From Gemmatimonadales bacterium UBA4456 (GTDB taxonomy: Bacteria > Gemmatimonadota > Gemmatimonadetes > Longimicrobiales > Gaopeijiaceae): a stretch of DNA of 36,901 nucleotides. The notes under the pieces are model-generated. The model had not been told where the DNA came from and searched no databases. It saw nothing but the letters and a program-made list of their open reading frames with translations. The DNA lies in the NCBI GenBank assembly GCA_002390225.1, contig DGOW01000079.1, positions 1-36,901 of the forward strand, in the 5' to 3' direction. Both the position numbers and the translations under genes were made by a program. The number at the start of each line of letters is the position of its first letter. The stretch's first letter is position 1. Positions 22,191 through 29,658 of the stretch are shown here, one piece after another.

Positions 22191-23135
22191 ATGGACGAGG
22201 AGCGGATGAAGGTCATCCGTGGCCTTCGCGGGCCGGACAAGTATGTCTCGTCTAAGTACCACTACGACGAACGTGGCTCGCAGCTTTTTGAGGAGATTAC
22301 AGAGCTCGAGGAGTACTATCTGACTCGGACCGAGCATGCGATGCTCGAGGAACTCATCCCCGCGCTGATCTCCGAGCTTCGTCCCGCCACGCTTGTCGAG
22401 CTGGGTGCCGGGAGCGCTGAAAAGTCACGCATCATCCTGAGTGCGATGATCGCCGCTCGCGAGCACGCCGTATTCGTCCCCGTTGACGTATCTGGAGACT
22501 TCCTGCGAGGGACAGCGGAGGCGCTGCGGGCTGAATACGACTCCCTCGACGTCTATCCCGTCGTGGCGGACATCCTGGATCCTATCGCGCTGGACGAGGC
22601 TCTACCGCACCCAATGTGCTTGGCACTTCTCGGGAGTACGCTGGGGAACTTCGAGACACCGCATGACGTGGGGCTCCTGAGACACGTGTCGGCCGCCATG
22701 GCAGTCGACGATCGCTTCCTGCTCGGGGTGGACCTTTGTGCCGGTCCCGAGAAGTCGGTCGACCGGGTTGAGGCCGCGTACAACGACTCCCGCGGTACCA
22801 CGGCGCAGTTCAGCCTGAACCTCCTCAGTGTGCTCAACGAGTCTTTCGGCTCGGACTTCGACCTGGACGGCTTTCACCACAGGTCCAAGTACAATCGGGA
22901 GCTGAGTCGTATCGAGACCAGCCTGGTGTCCCTGCGCGAGCAGGTTGTCCGCTTCCCGGATGAGGATCCCATCTTCATCGCCGAAGGGGAAGCGATCCGC
23001 AGCGAGATCAGCGCCAAGTACGATCGACGTACTGTTGAGCACCTCTTCAGCGGCGCAGGCCTGGTCGTGGATCAGTGGATGACGGACCCTGACGAATTGT
23101 ACGCGCTGGTCCTGGGTAGACTCAGCGACGGCTGA
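22191..23135 (+). CDS. egtD: L-histidine N-alpha-methyltransferase EgtD
   Basis: SAM-dependent trimethylation of histidine to hercynine, the first ergothioneine step. 314 aa. Family marks: KYHYDERGSQLFEEITELEEYYLTR signature (22-46, the usual F/Y-D-x-x-GS-LFE-I--LPEYY-TR), SAM loop VELGAGSAEKSR (69-80), VPVDVSGDFL, LLGSTLGNF, LGVDLCAGPEKS, and a C-terminal substrate-binding region with EISAKYDRRTVEHLF. The ATG at 22191 follows AGGATGG (22176-22182). An earlier ATG at 22179 overlaps egtB by 8 bases; either way the pair is coupled. Supplies hercynine to EgtB. Confidence 0.95.
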   Translation: MDEERMKVIRGLRGPDKYVSSKYHYDERGSQLFEEITELEEYYLTRTEHAMLEELIPALISELRPATLVELGAGSAEKSRIILSAMIAAREHAVFVPVDVSGDFLRGTAEALRAEYDSLDVYPVVADILDPIALDEALPHPMCLALLGSTLGNFETPHDVGLLRHVSAAMAVDDRFLLGVDLCAGPEKSVDRVEAAYNDSRGTTAQFSLNLLSVLNESFGSDFDLDGFHHRSKYNRELSRIETSLVSLREQVVRFPDEDPIFIAEGEAIRSEISAKYDRRTVEHLFSGAGLVVDQWMTDPDELYALVLGRLSDG

Positions 23136-23136
23136 T

Positions 23137-23160
23137 TCCCTGGTCGACTTGATCCAGGGA
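23137..23160 (+). terminator. Stem-loop after egtD (possible terminator or RNA end)
   Basis: TCCCTGG (23137-23143) pairs perfectly with CCAGGGA (23154-23160) across a 10-base loop, starting 2 bases after the egtD stop. There is no T-tract, so it is not a classical intrinsic terminator. It may protect the 3' end or act with Rho. Confidence 0.35.
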
Positions 23161-23182
23161 CGGTGCTACGGGTTTCCAAGGG

Positions 23183-23205
23183 CACCGGCAACCCGAATAC
23201 CGGTG
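23183..23205. terminator. Second stem-loop between convergent genes
   Basis: CACCGG (23183-23188) pairs with CCGGTG (23200-23205) with an 11-base loop. It sits between the convergent ends of egtD and the small envelope-protein gene, so it could serve both strands. No T-run on either side. Confidence 0.25.
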
Positions 23206-23231
23206 TCACCCCGGCCTGCGCGTGACCGGGT

Positions 23232-23780
23232 TCAGGGAAAGATGGGATACCAGTAGACGTCGCGGCGTCCGAGCGCAAAACCGATGCCCCCGCCCACGAG
23301 CGCGAGGGTGGTGCCCAGCCGTACAGCTCCAGCGCGCTCGTCAGCGCGGCATCGGTCGACGGTAGTGCAGTTGAACGAACCGATCATCAGCCCGAAGATC
23401 GAACCGGCCAGGAGACCAGTGCTGGTGCCCCAGAGCGTGCCCTGTAGCCAGTGTCGCCGCTGGACGGAGACTCCACGGATCGCCGTCAAGTCAACCACGA
23501 TCGGAATACCCGTGCCGACTTGTTCGAGTTGGACCGTCGAGCCCTCGAGCGAGATCAGGCGTGCGTCCTCGAGAATGATCTCCGGCGTAACCAACTGAAT
23601 GTTCTCGCCGACAGGGAGGCCGCTGAACAGCGTCCTCAGCCGGTTCTGATCGGGACTTGGAGTGCGCTGAGCTGCCAGGCCAGAGGCGCAGGTCAGGAAC
23701 GCAAACATCGTGAACAGGATCCTCCGTCGCAAAACGATAGACCGGCGGAGGGTCTGAGCGGTTGACATCCGTGCGTTCAT
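23232..23780 (-). CDS. Small envelope protein: signal peptide, short beta domain, glycine-zipper helices; unknown function
   Basis: Not a named family. 182 aa from the ATG at 23780 (open frame to 23828). Basic N-terminus, then hydrophobic FTMFAFLTCASGLAAQ (23-38), a cleavable signal. Residues 60-109 read as a small beta-barrel-like module (IQLVTPEIILEDARLISLEG, then STVQLEQVGTGIPIVVDLTAI), followed by SVQRRHWLQG. Two Gly-rich amphipathic helices follow, about 114-135 (GTLWGTSTGLLAGSIFGLMIG) and 152-171 (LGTTLALVGGGIGFALG), separated by a segment with two Cys (C138, C144). The helices suggest insertion in a membrane. It lies downstream of dcd with a 94-bp gap and ends convergent with egtD. Confidence 0.7.
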   Translation of the reverse strand: MNARMSTAQTLRRSIVLRRRILFTMFAFLTCASGLAAQRTPSPDQNRLRTLFSGLPVGENIQLVTPEIILEDARLISLEGSTVQLEQVGTGIPIVVDLTAIRGVSVQRRHWLQGTLWGTSTGLLAGSIFGLMIGSFNCTTVDRCRADERAGAVRLGTTLALVGGGIGFALGRRDVYWYPIFP

Positions 23781-23874
23781 CTGATCTAAGCGCCAGCGAA
23801 TCTGCCCTGTGAGCGGAACCGCGCTCACGCGCGGCTTTTGAAACCTACGAGACCGCGCTCGTAAAGGTGCGACA

Positions 23875-24429
23875 CTACATCTTCGGAAGCGTGACTCCGT
23901 GCTGGTTCATGTATTTGCCCTTCCGATCCGCATACGCAACCTCGGGTTCCTCGTCGCCTTCGAAGAACAGGAGCTGTGCGATGCCCTCACTGCCGTAGAC
24001 CTTGGCCGGCAGTGGTGTCGTGTTGGAGATCTCGAGCGTGAGATAGCCCTCCCACGTGGGCTCCAGCGGCGTGACGTTCACAATCAGCCCACACCGGGCG
24101 TACGTCGACTTTCCGACGCAGATGACCAGCACGTCTCGAGGGATCCGGAAGTATTCCTCGGTGCGCGCCAGCGCGAACGAATTCGGAGGGATGATGCACT
24201 CCGGCCCCACGATGTCCACGAAGGACCGGTCATCGAAGTTCTTCGGGTCGACGATCGAGTTGTGAACGTTGGTGAAAACCTTGAACTCCGGGGACACTCG
24301 GATGTCGTAGCCGTATGAAGAGATCCCGTAGGAGATCTTTCCATCACGCACCTGACCGGTTTCGAAGGGCTCAATCATTCTGTGCTCTTCGCACATGCGA
24401 CGGATCCACTTGTCACTCTTGATAGGCAT
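23875..24429 (-). CDS. dcd: dCTP deaminase
   Basis: Deaminates dCTP to dUTP for dTMP synthesis. 184 aa from the ATG at 24429 (MPIKSDKWIRRMCEEHRMI), the usual N-terminus of the family; the open frame to 24663 is rejected because it reads into the nuo promoter region. Trimeric dUTPase-fold landmarks: SYGYDIRVSPEFKVF, the nucleotide loop GKSTYARCGLIVNVTPLEPTWEGYLTLEISN (catalytic Glu in the W-E-G segment), and the C-terminal lid GIAQLLFFEGDEEPEVAYADRKGKYMNQHG. Divergent from the nuo operon by 242 bp. Confidence 0.96.
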   Translation of the reverse strand: MPIKSDKWIRRMCEEHRMIEPFETGQVRDGKISYGISSYGYDIRVSPEFKVFTNVHNSIVDPKNFDDRSFVDIVGPECIIPPNSFALARTEEYFRIPRDVLVICVGKSTYARCGLIVNVTPLEPTWEGYLTLEISNTTPLPAKVYGSEGIAQLLFFEGDEEPEVAYADRKGKYMNQHGVTLPKM

Positions 24430-24591
24430 GCGGGTTGGGTGCTTGGTGGTGAGTCTGTTCAGGCCCGAGTGGACGCGGATGCCCCGTCCACCGGTGCCCC
24501 TGGAGGACCTCCAAGATAGATGCCTGCGCGAGTGTCGGTCAAACCAGCGAAAATCATGGAATTTCCGCACGAAACGGCACCCGAGGATCGG

Positions 24592-24621
24592 TTGACACTC
24601 GAACGCACGCTCGGGTACCTT
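24592..24621 (+). promoter_or_regulatory. Candidate sigma-70-type promoter of the nuo operon
   Basis: TTGACA (24592-24597) is a perfect -35 consensus. TACCTT (24616-24621) is a weak -10 at 18-bp spacing. It lies 51 bases before the nuoA ATG in the 242-bp gap divergent from dcd, the only gap large enough for the operon promoter. The rest of that gap shows no gene. Confidence 0.4.
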
Positions 24622-24671
24622 TTCGCCTGCAATCATGCTCGTGAACAATTTCACAAACCCCACGGACGCTC

Positions 24672-25028
24672 ATGTCGGGAGCCTATCTCCCCATCCTTCT
24701 GTTGCTCGGCGTCTCTGTGATCAATGCCCTGGGTATTGTCGTCACTTCGCACATTCTCAATCCGCGACGTGACACCTCCCAGAAGCTGATGCCCTACGAG
24801 TCGGGCATGATCCCGCTCGGCAACACGAAGGCTCGCTTTTCCGTCAAGTTCTACATGGTGGCGATCAGCTTCATCGTGTTCGACCTGGAGACAATTTTTT
24901 TGATCCCGTGGGCGGTTCAGATGCGTGAGCTGGGTTGGAGCGCGTTCCTTGCGATGACCATGTTCGTCAGCGTTTTGGCGATCGGCCTCGTGTATGAGTG
25001 GAAGAAAGGAGGGCTGGAGTGGGATTAA
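24672..25028 (+). CDS. nuoA: NADH-quinone oxidoreductase subunit A
   Basis: Membrane-arm subunit of complex I, 118 aa with three helices (about 5-27, 60-82, 88-108). Family signature PYESGMIPLGNTKARFSVKFYMVAISFIVFDLETIFLIPWA contains the conserved Asp/Glu of TM2 and the loop that lines the quinone-site gate. ATG start. First gene of the operon; its 3' end overlaps nuoB by 10 bases. Confidence 0.97.
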   Translation: MSGAYLPILLLLGVSVINALGIVVTSHILNPRRDTSQKLMPYESGMIPLGNTKARFSVKFYMVAISFIVFDLETIFLIPWAVQMRELGWSAFLAMTMFVSVLAIGLVYEWKKGGLEWD

Positions 25029-25702
25029 GCGATAAACTTCCCCGTGGCGGAGCGGCCCCTACTGAAGGGGGTATGTTCGGGGCCGGAAGTCCGACATTTC
25101 TTACGAGCAAGGTCGATGCCCTGATCAACTGGGGACGACTCAACTCGCTTTGGCCGATGCCGTTCGGGACCGCCTGCTGCGCCATCGAAATGATGGCCTC
25201 GGCGGCGTCGAACTACGATCTCGCCCGATTTGGCATGGAGCGTATGTCGTTCAGTCCCCGCCAGGCCGACGTACTGATCTGCGCCGGCCGTGTGCCGTAC
25301 AAGCTCGCTCCGGTGCTCCGCCGTATCTGGGATCAGATGCCCCAACCCAAGTGGTCGATCTCCATGGGCGCCTGTGCGTCATCCGGGGGCGTCTTCGACG
25401 TCTACTCGATGGTGCAGGGCATCGACACCATCATTCCGGTCGACGTGTACATCCCAGGCTGCCCTCCGCGACCTGAAGGGCTGATCTACGGCCTCATGAT
25501 GATTCAGGAGAAGATCCGACAGGAAAGTCTCTCGAAGCATTTCGAGCACCGCGCCGAGGATCCGCTGCTGGTAGCGAGGCCGCGGGCGAACGCTGCGGAG
25601 GTCGTTGGGCTCACCGGTCCGTTCGGAAACTCGACGCAGCAAGAGCAGATCTCGACCGGCCAGCTCGTGGCGCCTGCCACGACCGACGATTCTCTCACCT
25701 GA
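25019..25702 (+). CDS. nuoB: NADH-quinone oxidoreductase subunit B (N2 cluster)
   Basis: Carries the terminal Fe-S cluster N2 that reduces quinone. 227 aa. Start GTG at 25019 inside the end of nuoA, chosen because AAGGAGG (25006-25012) lies 6 bases before it; an earlier GTG at 24998 would include that ribosome site. Cluster ligands: adjacent Cys pair in GTACCAIEMM, Cys in MGACASSGG, Cys in PGCPPRPEG. The C-terminal tail after about residue 165 is a long, probably disordered extension compared with short NuoB proteins. Confidence 0.96.
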   Translation: MGLSDKLPRGGAAPTEGGMFGAGSPTFLTSKVDALINWGRLNSLWPMPFGTACCAIEMMASAASNYDLARFGMERMSFSPRQADVLICAGRVPYKLAPVLRRIWDQMPQPKWSISMGACASSGGVFDVYSMVQGIDTIIPVDVYIPGCPPRPEGLIYGLMMIQEKIRQESLSKHFEHRAEDPLLVARPRANAAEVVGLTGPFGNSTQQEQISTGQLVAPATTDDSLT

Positions 25703-25706
25703 CCTC

Positions 25707-26432
25707 ATGGCTGACGAACAGAAATCCGGCCTCGACGCAGTCGATGAGGGGCCGATCGGGTCTGACGCCCGCGAGGCGACTCAACGGACATTCAGCGGCG
25801 ACCCCTCTGAGCATCCAACCATTGCAGCGCTCCTCGAGCGCTTCGGGGACGAGGTTCAGGGACACCGTGTGGCAGCGGGGGATCAGTGGGTGGCGTGGCT
25901 TGCGCCGACGCGTAGCCACGAGATCCTCGACTGGCTCAAGAATGACCCCGATCACGCATACGACATGATGTCGGACGTGACCGGCATCGATTACGGGGCA
26001 GGCCGACCGGTCGAGGTTGTCTATCAGATGTTCTCGACAGCCCACAGTCGGGCCCTGCGTCTCCGGTGCCCGGTTCCCCTCGACGCGATGGAGATCGATT
26101 CCGTCTGCGATTTGTGGAAGTCGGCGGATTGGCTCGAGCGAGAAGTCTTCGACCTCTTCGGCGTGACCTTCAAGGGGCACCCCGACCTGCGCCGGATCCT
26201 CATGCCGGATGACTACGCTGAGGGTCACCCGCTTCGGAAGGACTTCCCGCTCCGCGGGCGTTTCTCTCGAGCCGAACAGACAAGACGGGCACTGGAACAG
26301 GATGTCGAGCGCTTTTACCTGGCGGACGATTTGCAGGCTGGTGCCCCCCAGGAGATGGATGCGTCAGCGGTTGGCGCGATCGCCGATGGGGAGACCGAAG
26401 CGACGCCGGCCCAATCCCGAGAGGACGACTGA
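25707..26432 (+). CDS. nuoC: NADH-quinone oxidoreductase subunit C (30 kDa)
   Basis: Peripheral-arm subunit packing against NuoD; no cofactor. 241 aa from the ATG at 25707 (MADEQKSG). The family core runs from about 50 to 205: SHEILDWLKNDPDHAYDMMSDVTGIDY, the signature EREVFDLFGVTFKGHPDLRRILMPDDYAEGHPLRKDFPLRG. N- and C-terminal tails are acidic and low complexity. Separate from nuoD, not fused as in E. coli NuoCD; the stop and the nuoD start share a base (TGATG). Confidence 0.96.
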   Translation: MADEQKSGLDAVDEGPIGSDAREATQRTFSGDPSEHPTIAALLERFGDEVQGHRVAAGDQWVAWLAPTRSHEILDWLKNDPDHAYDMMSDVTGIDYGAGRPVEVVYQMFSTAHSRALRLRCPVPLDAMEIDSVCDLWKSADWLEREVFDLFGVTFKGHPDLRRILMPDDYAEGHPLRKDFPLRGRFSRAEQTRRALEQDVERFYLADDLQAGAPQEMDASAVGAIADGETEATPAQSREDD

Positions 26433-27712
26433 TGGCCACGAAGACGGTCGAGTTCAACATCGGACAAAGTCGGGAGATGGGCGTTGGCGGCTCAGGCGCG
26501 CCTAGCCCCCTGGCGCCCTTCGACATTCCGGAGCCGAAGCTCGGCACCGAGCAGATGCTCATCAACATTGGCCCGCAGCACCCGGCGACGCATGGCGTTC
26601 TTCGGCTTGTCTGTGAGCTCGATGGCGAAACGGTGACAAGCGTCGTCCCTCACATCGGCTACCTGCACTCGTCCTTCGAGAAGCTCGGTGAGTACCGGAC
26701 GTGGAATCAGATCGTCCCGCTTACGGACCGAATGGACTATCTCGCGCCGCTGATCTACAACTGCGCGTACGTGATGTCCGTAGAAAAGCTCATGGGCATC
26801 GAGGTGACGGAGCGGTGCAAGATCGTACGCGTCATCCTCATGGAGCTCGACCGCATTTTTGGTCATCTGTTGTGGCTGGGCACGACCGCGATCGACGTGG
26901 GGGCGTTCACGCCGTTCCTGTACAGCTTCCAGCAGCGTGAGAAAATCTACACCCTGCATGAGGCGCTCACGGGGGCCCGGATCACGACCTCGGCCACCCG
27001 AGTGGGTGGCATGATGGCGGACCTTCCCGAGGGCTGGCTTGACCAGCTGCTCGAGTTTCTGGACAACTTCCCGAAGACGCTGGAGGAGGTGCACCATCTC
27101 CTGACCGGGAATCAGATCCACATTGGTCGGACGCAGGGGGTCGGTGTGATCAGCGCCGAGGATGCCATCAACTACGGCTTCACCGGGCCCAATCTCCGCG
27201 CGACCGGTGTTCCTTATGACGTGCGCAAGGACCGGCCGTACTACGACTACGAGACCTACGAATTCCAGGTCCCGGTCGGCGAACACGGCGACTGCTATGA
27301 CCGCTACCTCTGCCGGATGGAGGAAATGGAGCAATCCGTCTCGATCATTCGTCAGGCGATGGCACGGCTTCCTGATGGTCCGATCAACGTGGACGATCCG
27401 AACATTTCACTGCCATCCAAGACCGATGCGATGTCGGATATGGAGAGCATGATTCACCACTTCAAGCTCATCACCGACGGTATTCCCGCCCCGGAGGGTG
27501 ACTGCTACATGGCGATCGAGGCCTCCAAAGGAGAACTCGGCATGTACGTGGTGGCGGAAGAGGGTGACACCAAGCCGGTTCGGTGGCGTGTCCGCCCGCC
27601 GTCCTTCGTGAACCTCTCGGTGATTCCGAAGCTCGCGGAGGGGCACATGGTCTCTGACCTGATCATGATCAACGCCAGCCTCGATATCGTTCTGGGGGAG
27701 ATCGACAGATGA
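26432..27712 (+). CDS. nuoD: NADH-quinone oxidoreductase subunit D (49 kDa)
   Basis: Forms the quinone-binding cavity with NuoB. 426 aa. Conserved pieces: NIGPQHPATHGVLRLVCELDGE with the quinone-site His, IGYLHSSFEKL, RMDYLAPL, GARITTSATRVGGMMADLP, IGRTQGVG, the C-terminal APEGDCYMAIEASKGELGMYVVAEE, and the final DIVLGEIDR. The first 30 or so residues are an extra, poorly conserved head. The ATGA overlap with nuoE indicates coupling. Confidence 0.97.
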   Translation: MATKTVEFNIGQSREMGVGGSGAPSPLAPFDIPEPKLGTEQMLINIGPQHPATHGVLRLVCELDGETVTSVVPHIGYLHSSFEKLGEYRTWNQIVPLTDRMDYLAPLIYNCAYVMSVEKLMGIEVTERCKIVRVILMELDRIFGHLLWLGTTAIDVGAFTPFLYSFQQREKIYTLHEALTGARITTSATRVGGMMADLPEGWLDQLLEFLDNFPKTLEEVHHLLTGNQIHIGRTQGVGVISAEDAINYGFTGPNLRATGVPYDVRKDRPYYDYETYEFQVPVGEHGDCYDRYLCRMEEMEQSVSIIRQAMARLPDGPINVDDPNISLPSKTDAMSDMESMIHHFKLITDGIPAPEGDCYMAIEASKGELGMYVVAEEGDTKPVRWRVRPPSFVNLSVIPKLAEGHMVSDLIMINASLDIVLGEIDR

Positions 27713-28362
27713 GCAACGTCCCGTTCAAGAACCCGGGGTGGGCCGGCAACACCGGCGAGTTCGATCTCACCGAGAACCAGATTCGCGGTGACGACTTCGT
27801 CGGAGAGCGGCCCGCTCACGGTGGGCACGCGTCGGGCGCCGGCACCATGCCGTACATGCTTTCAGAAAAGCAGCCCGACGCGCCGCTGTTCGAAGGCGAG
27901 TACCGTGAACGTCTGGACAAGGTTCTTTCGCGCTATCCGACGAAGCAGGCAGCATTGCTGCCTGCCCTCGGCCTTGCCCAGGAAATCCGGGGGCATATCA
28001 GCCCCGAGTCGATGGACGAGGTGGCCGAGGCACTCGGGCTGTCTCCGGCCTATGTACGCGGTGTGGCAACCTTCTACACCATGTACAACAAGCGACCGGT
28101 CGGTCGGCATCTGATCCAGGTCTGCACCAACATTTCGTGCAACCTTGCCGGGGCCGATGACGTGGTCGATGCCTTTCTCAAGTACACGGACACCGGACTC
28201 GGTGAGACGTCAGAGGACGGCAACTTCACGGTGATCGAGGCCGAATGTCTGGCTGCATGCGGGTTCCCGACCTGCGTGCAGATCAACTCCCGCTACTACG
28301 AGAACGTGACCCCCACCGAGGTGCCGAAGATCTGTGAGCACCTGAAAGGGCAGGGGGAATAA
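27709..28362 (+). CDS. nuoE: NADH-quinone oxidoreductase subunit E (24 kDa, 2Fe-2S N1a)
   Basis: NADH-dehydrogenase module subunit with a thioredoxin-like 2Fe-2S domain. 217 aa against about 166 in E. coli; the extra part is an N-terminal head of about 50 residues before MLSEKQPDAP. Helical region YPTKQAALLPALGLAQEIRGHISPESM and VRGVATFYTMYNKRPVGRH. Cluster Cys in CTNISC and in ECLAAC. Sits between nuoD (4-bp overlap) and nuoF (3-bp gap). Confidence 0.96.
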   Translation: MSNVPFKNPGWAGNTGEFDLTENQIRGDDFVGERPAHGGHASGAGTMPYMLSEKQPDAPLFEGEYRERLDKVLSRYPTKQAALLPALGLAQEIRGHISPESMDEVAEALGLSPAYVRGVATFYTMYNKRPVGRHLIQVCTNISCNLAGADDVVDAFLKYTDTGLGETSEDGNFTVIEAECLAACGFPTCVQINSRYYENVTPTEVPKICEHLKGQGE

Positions 28363-28365
28363 CAG

Positions 28366-29658
28366 ATGGCTTATCCTTACGTTTCGGACCATGAGGTTCG
28401 GGTACTCAGTAAGTATTTCGGCGACCCGAAGCAGCGCCAGGTCGACACCTACGTTGAACGAGGCGGCTACCAAGCTCTGAAGAAGTCCTTCGACATGGGC
28501 CCGGAGAAAGTAGTCGACGAGGTTAAGGCCTCGGGCCTGAGGGGACGGGGAGGCGCCGGGTTCCCGACGGGTGTTAAGTGGTCCTTCATGCCGAAGGAGT
28601 CCGGCCGGCCGCATTATCTCCTGTGTAATGCTGACGAATCCGAGCCGGGTACGTTCAAGGACCGTGAACTGATCCGCTGGGACCCTCACCAGCTCATCGA
28701 AGGATGCCTGATTGGCGCCTATGCCATTGGCGCGAAACACGTCTACATCTACTGCCGTGGCGAATTCTTCGAGACCAATCAGGTCCTTGCCAGGGCGGTC
28801 GAGGACGCATACGCGCAGGGCTACATCGGCAAGGACATCATGGGCTCGGGGAATGACCTCGACCTCACGGTGCATCAGGGTGCGGGGGCCTACATCTGCG
28901 GAGAAGAGACCGGCCTGATGAACTCGTTGGAGGGCCGCCGAGGTCAGCCACGGGTCAAGCCGCCGTTCCCCGCCGCGGTCGGAGCGTTCGGCATGCCTTC
29001 GACGATCAACAACGTCGAGACCCTCTGTGCGGTGCCGCACATCATCGGAAACGGCGGGGATTGGTACCGCGGCTTCGGCACGGAGCAGAGCCCGGGTACG
29101 AAGCTTTTCTGCGTCAGTGGTCATGTGAACAAACCCGGTAACTACGAACTCCCACTGGGCTTTCCGCTCATGACCCTGATCGAAGAGGTCTGTGGGGGCG
29201 TCCGTGACGGTAACGCGCTCAAGGCCGTGATCCCCGGGGGTTCGTCGGTGCCGATCATCAACGCTGAAGAGTCGAGTCGCTGCACGCTGGACTACGAGGG
29301 CTGTGTCGACGTCGGCACCATGCTCGGCTGTGCCTCGGTGATCGTCATGGATGAGACTGCGGACATCGTGAAACAGGTCCGCCGCATGGTCGATTTCTAC
29401 GCCCATGAATCGTGCGGACAGTGCACGCCGTGCCGGGAAGGCTCTGCCTGGACCGCTCAGATCCTGAAGCGCATAGAAGACGGTCGAGGCACCGAGGAGG
29501 ATCTCGAGACTCTGATGGAGATGACTCAGCAAATGGTCGGCACGACCATCTGTGTTCTTTCCGACTCGGTGGCGGCTCCTGTTCAGTCCTCGATCGAGAA
29601 ATTCCGAGACGAATACCTTGCGCTGATAAGGCGCGGCGAGAGAGTGGGGGCAGCCTGA
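28366..29658 (+). CDS. nuoF: NADH-quinone oxidoreductase subunit F (51 kDa; FMN, NADH, N3)
   Basis: Oxidises NADH through FMN. 430 aa. NADH/FMN Gly-rich loop GLRGRGGAGFPTGVKW, FMN region NADESEPGTFKDRELI, GAYICGEETGLMNSLEGRRGQPRVKPPFPA, and N3 cluster Cys in ESCGQCTPCREG plus the later Cys in GTTICVLSD. Shine-Dalgarno-like AGGGGGAA lies before the ATG. Its stop shares one base with the nuoG start. Confidence 0.97.
   Translation: MAYPYVSDHEVRVLSKYFGDPKQRQVDTYVERGGYQALKKSFDMGPEKVVDEVKASGLRGRGGAGFPTGVKWSFMPKESGRPHYLLCNADESEPGTFKDRELIRWDPHQLIEGCLIGAYAIGAKHVYIYCRGEFFETNQVLARAVEDAYAQGYIGKDIMGSGNDLDLTVHQGAGAYICGEETGLMNSLEGRRGQPRVKPPFPAAVGAFGMPSTINNVETLCAVPHIIGNGGDWYRGFGTEQSPGTKLFCVSGHVNKPGNYELPLGFPLMTLIEEVCGGVRDGNALKAVIPGGSSVPIINAEESSRCTLDYEGCVDVGTMLGCASVIVMDETADIVKQVRRMVDFYAHESCGQCTPCREGSAWTAQILKRIEDGRGTEEDLETLMEMTQQMVGTTICVLSDSVAAPVQSSIEKFRDEYLALIRRGERVGAA

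Noticed and set aside
23819..23839. Hairpin CCGCGC-TCAC-GCGCGG followed by CTTTTG on the plus strand
   Set aside because: It looks like an intrinsic terminator on the plus strand, but no plus-strand gene ends nearby and the T-run is short. Probably chance.
28210..29532. 440-codon minus-strand open frame
   Set aside because: Antisense to nuoF and nuoE, whose cluster and FMN motifs are unmistakable.
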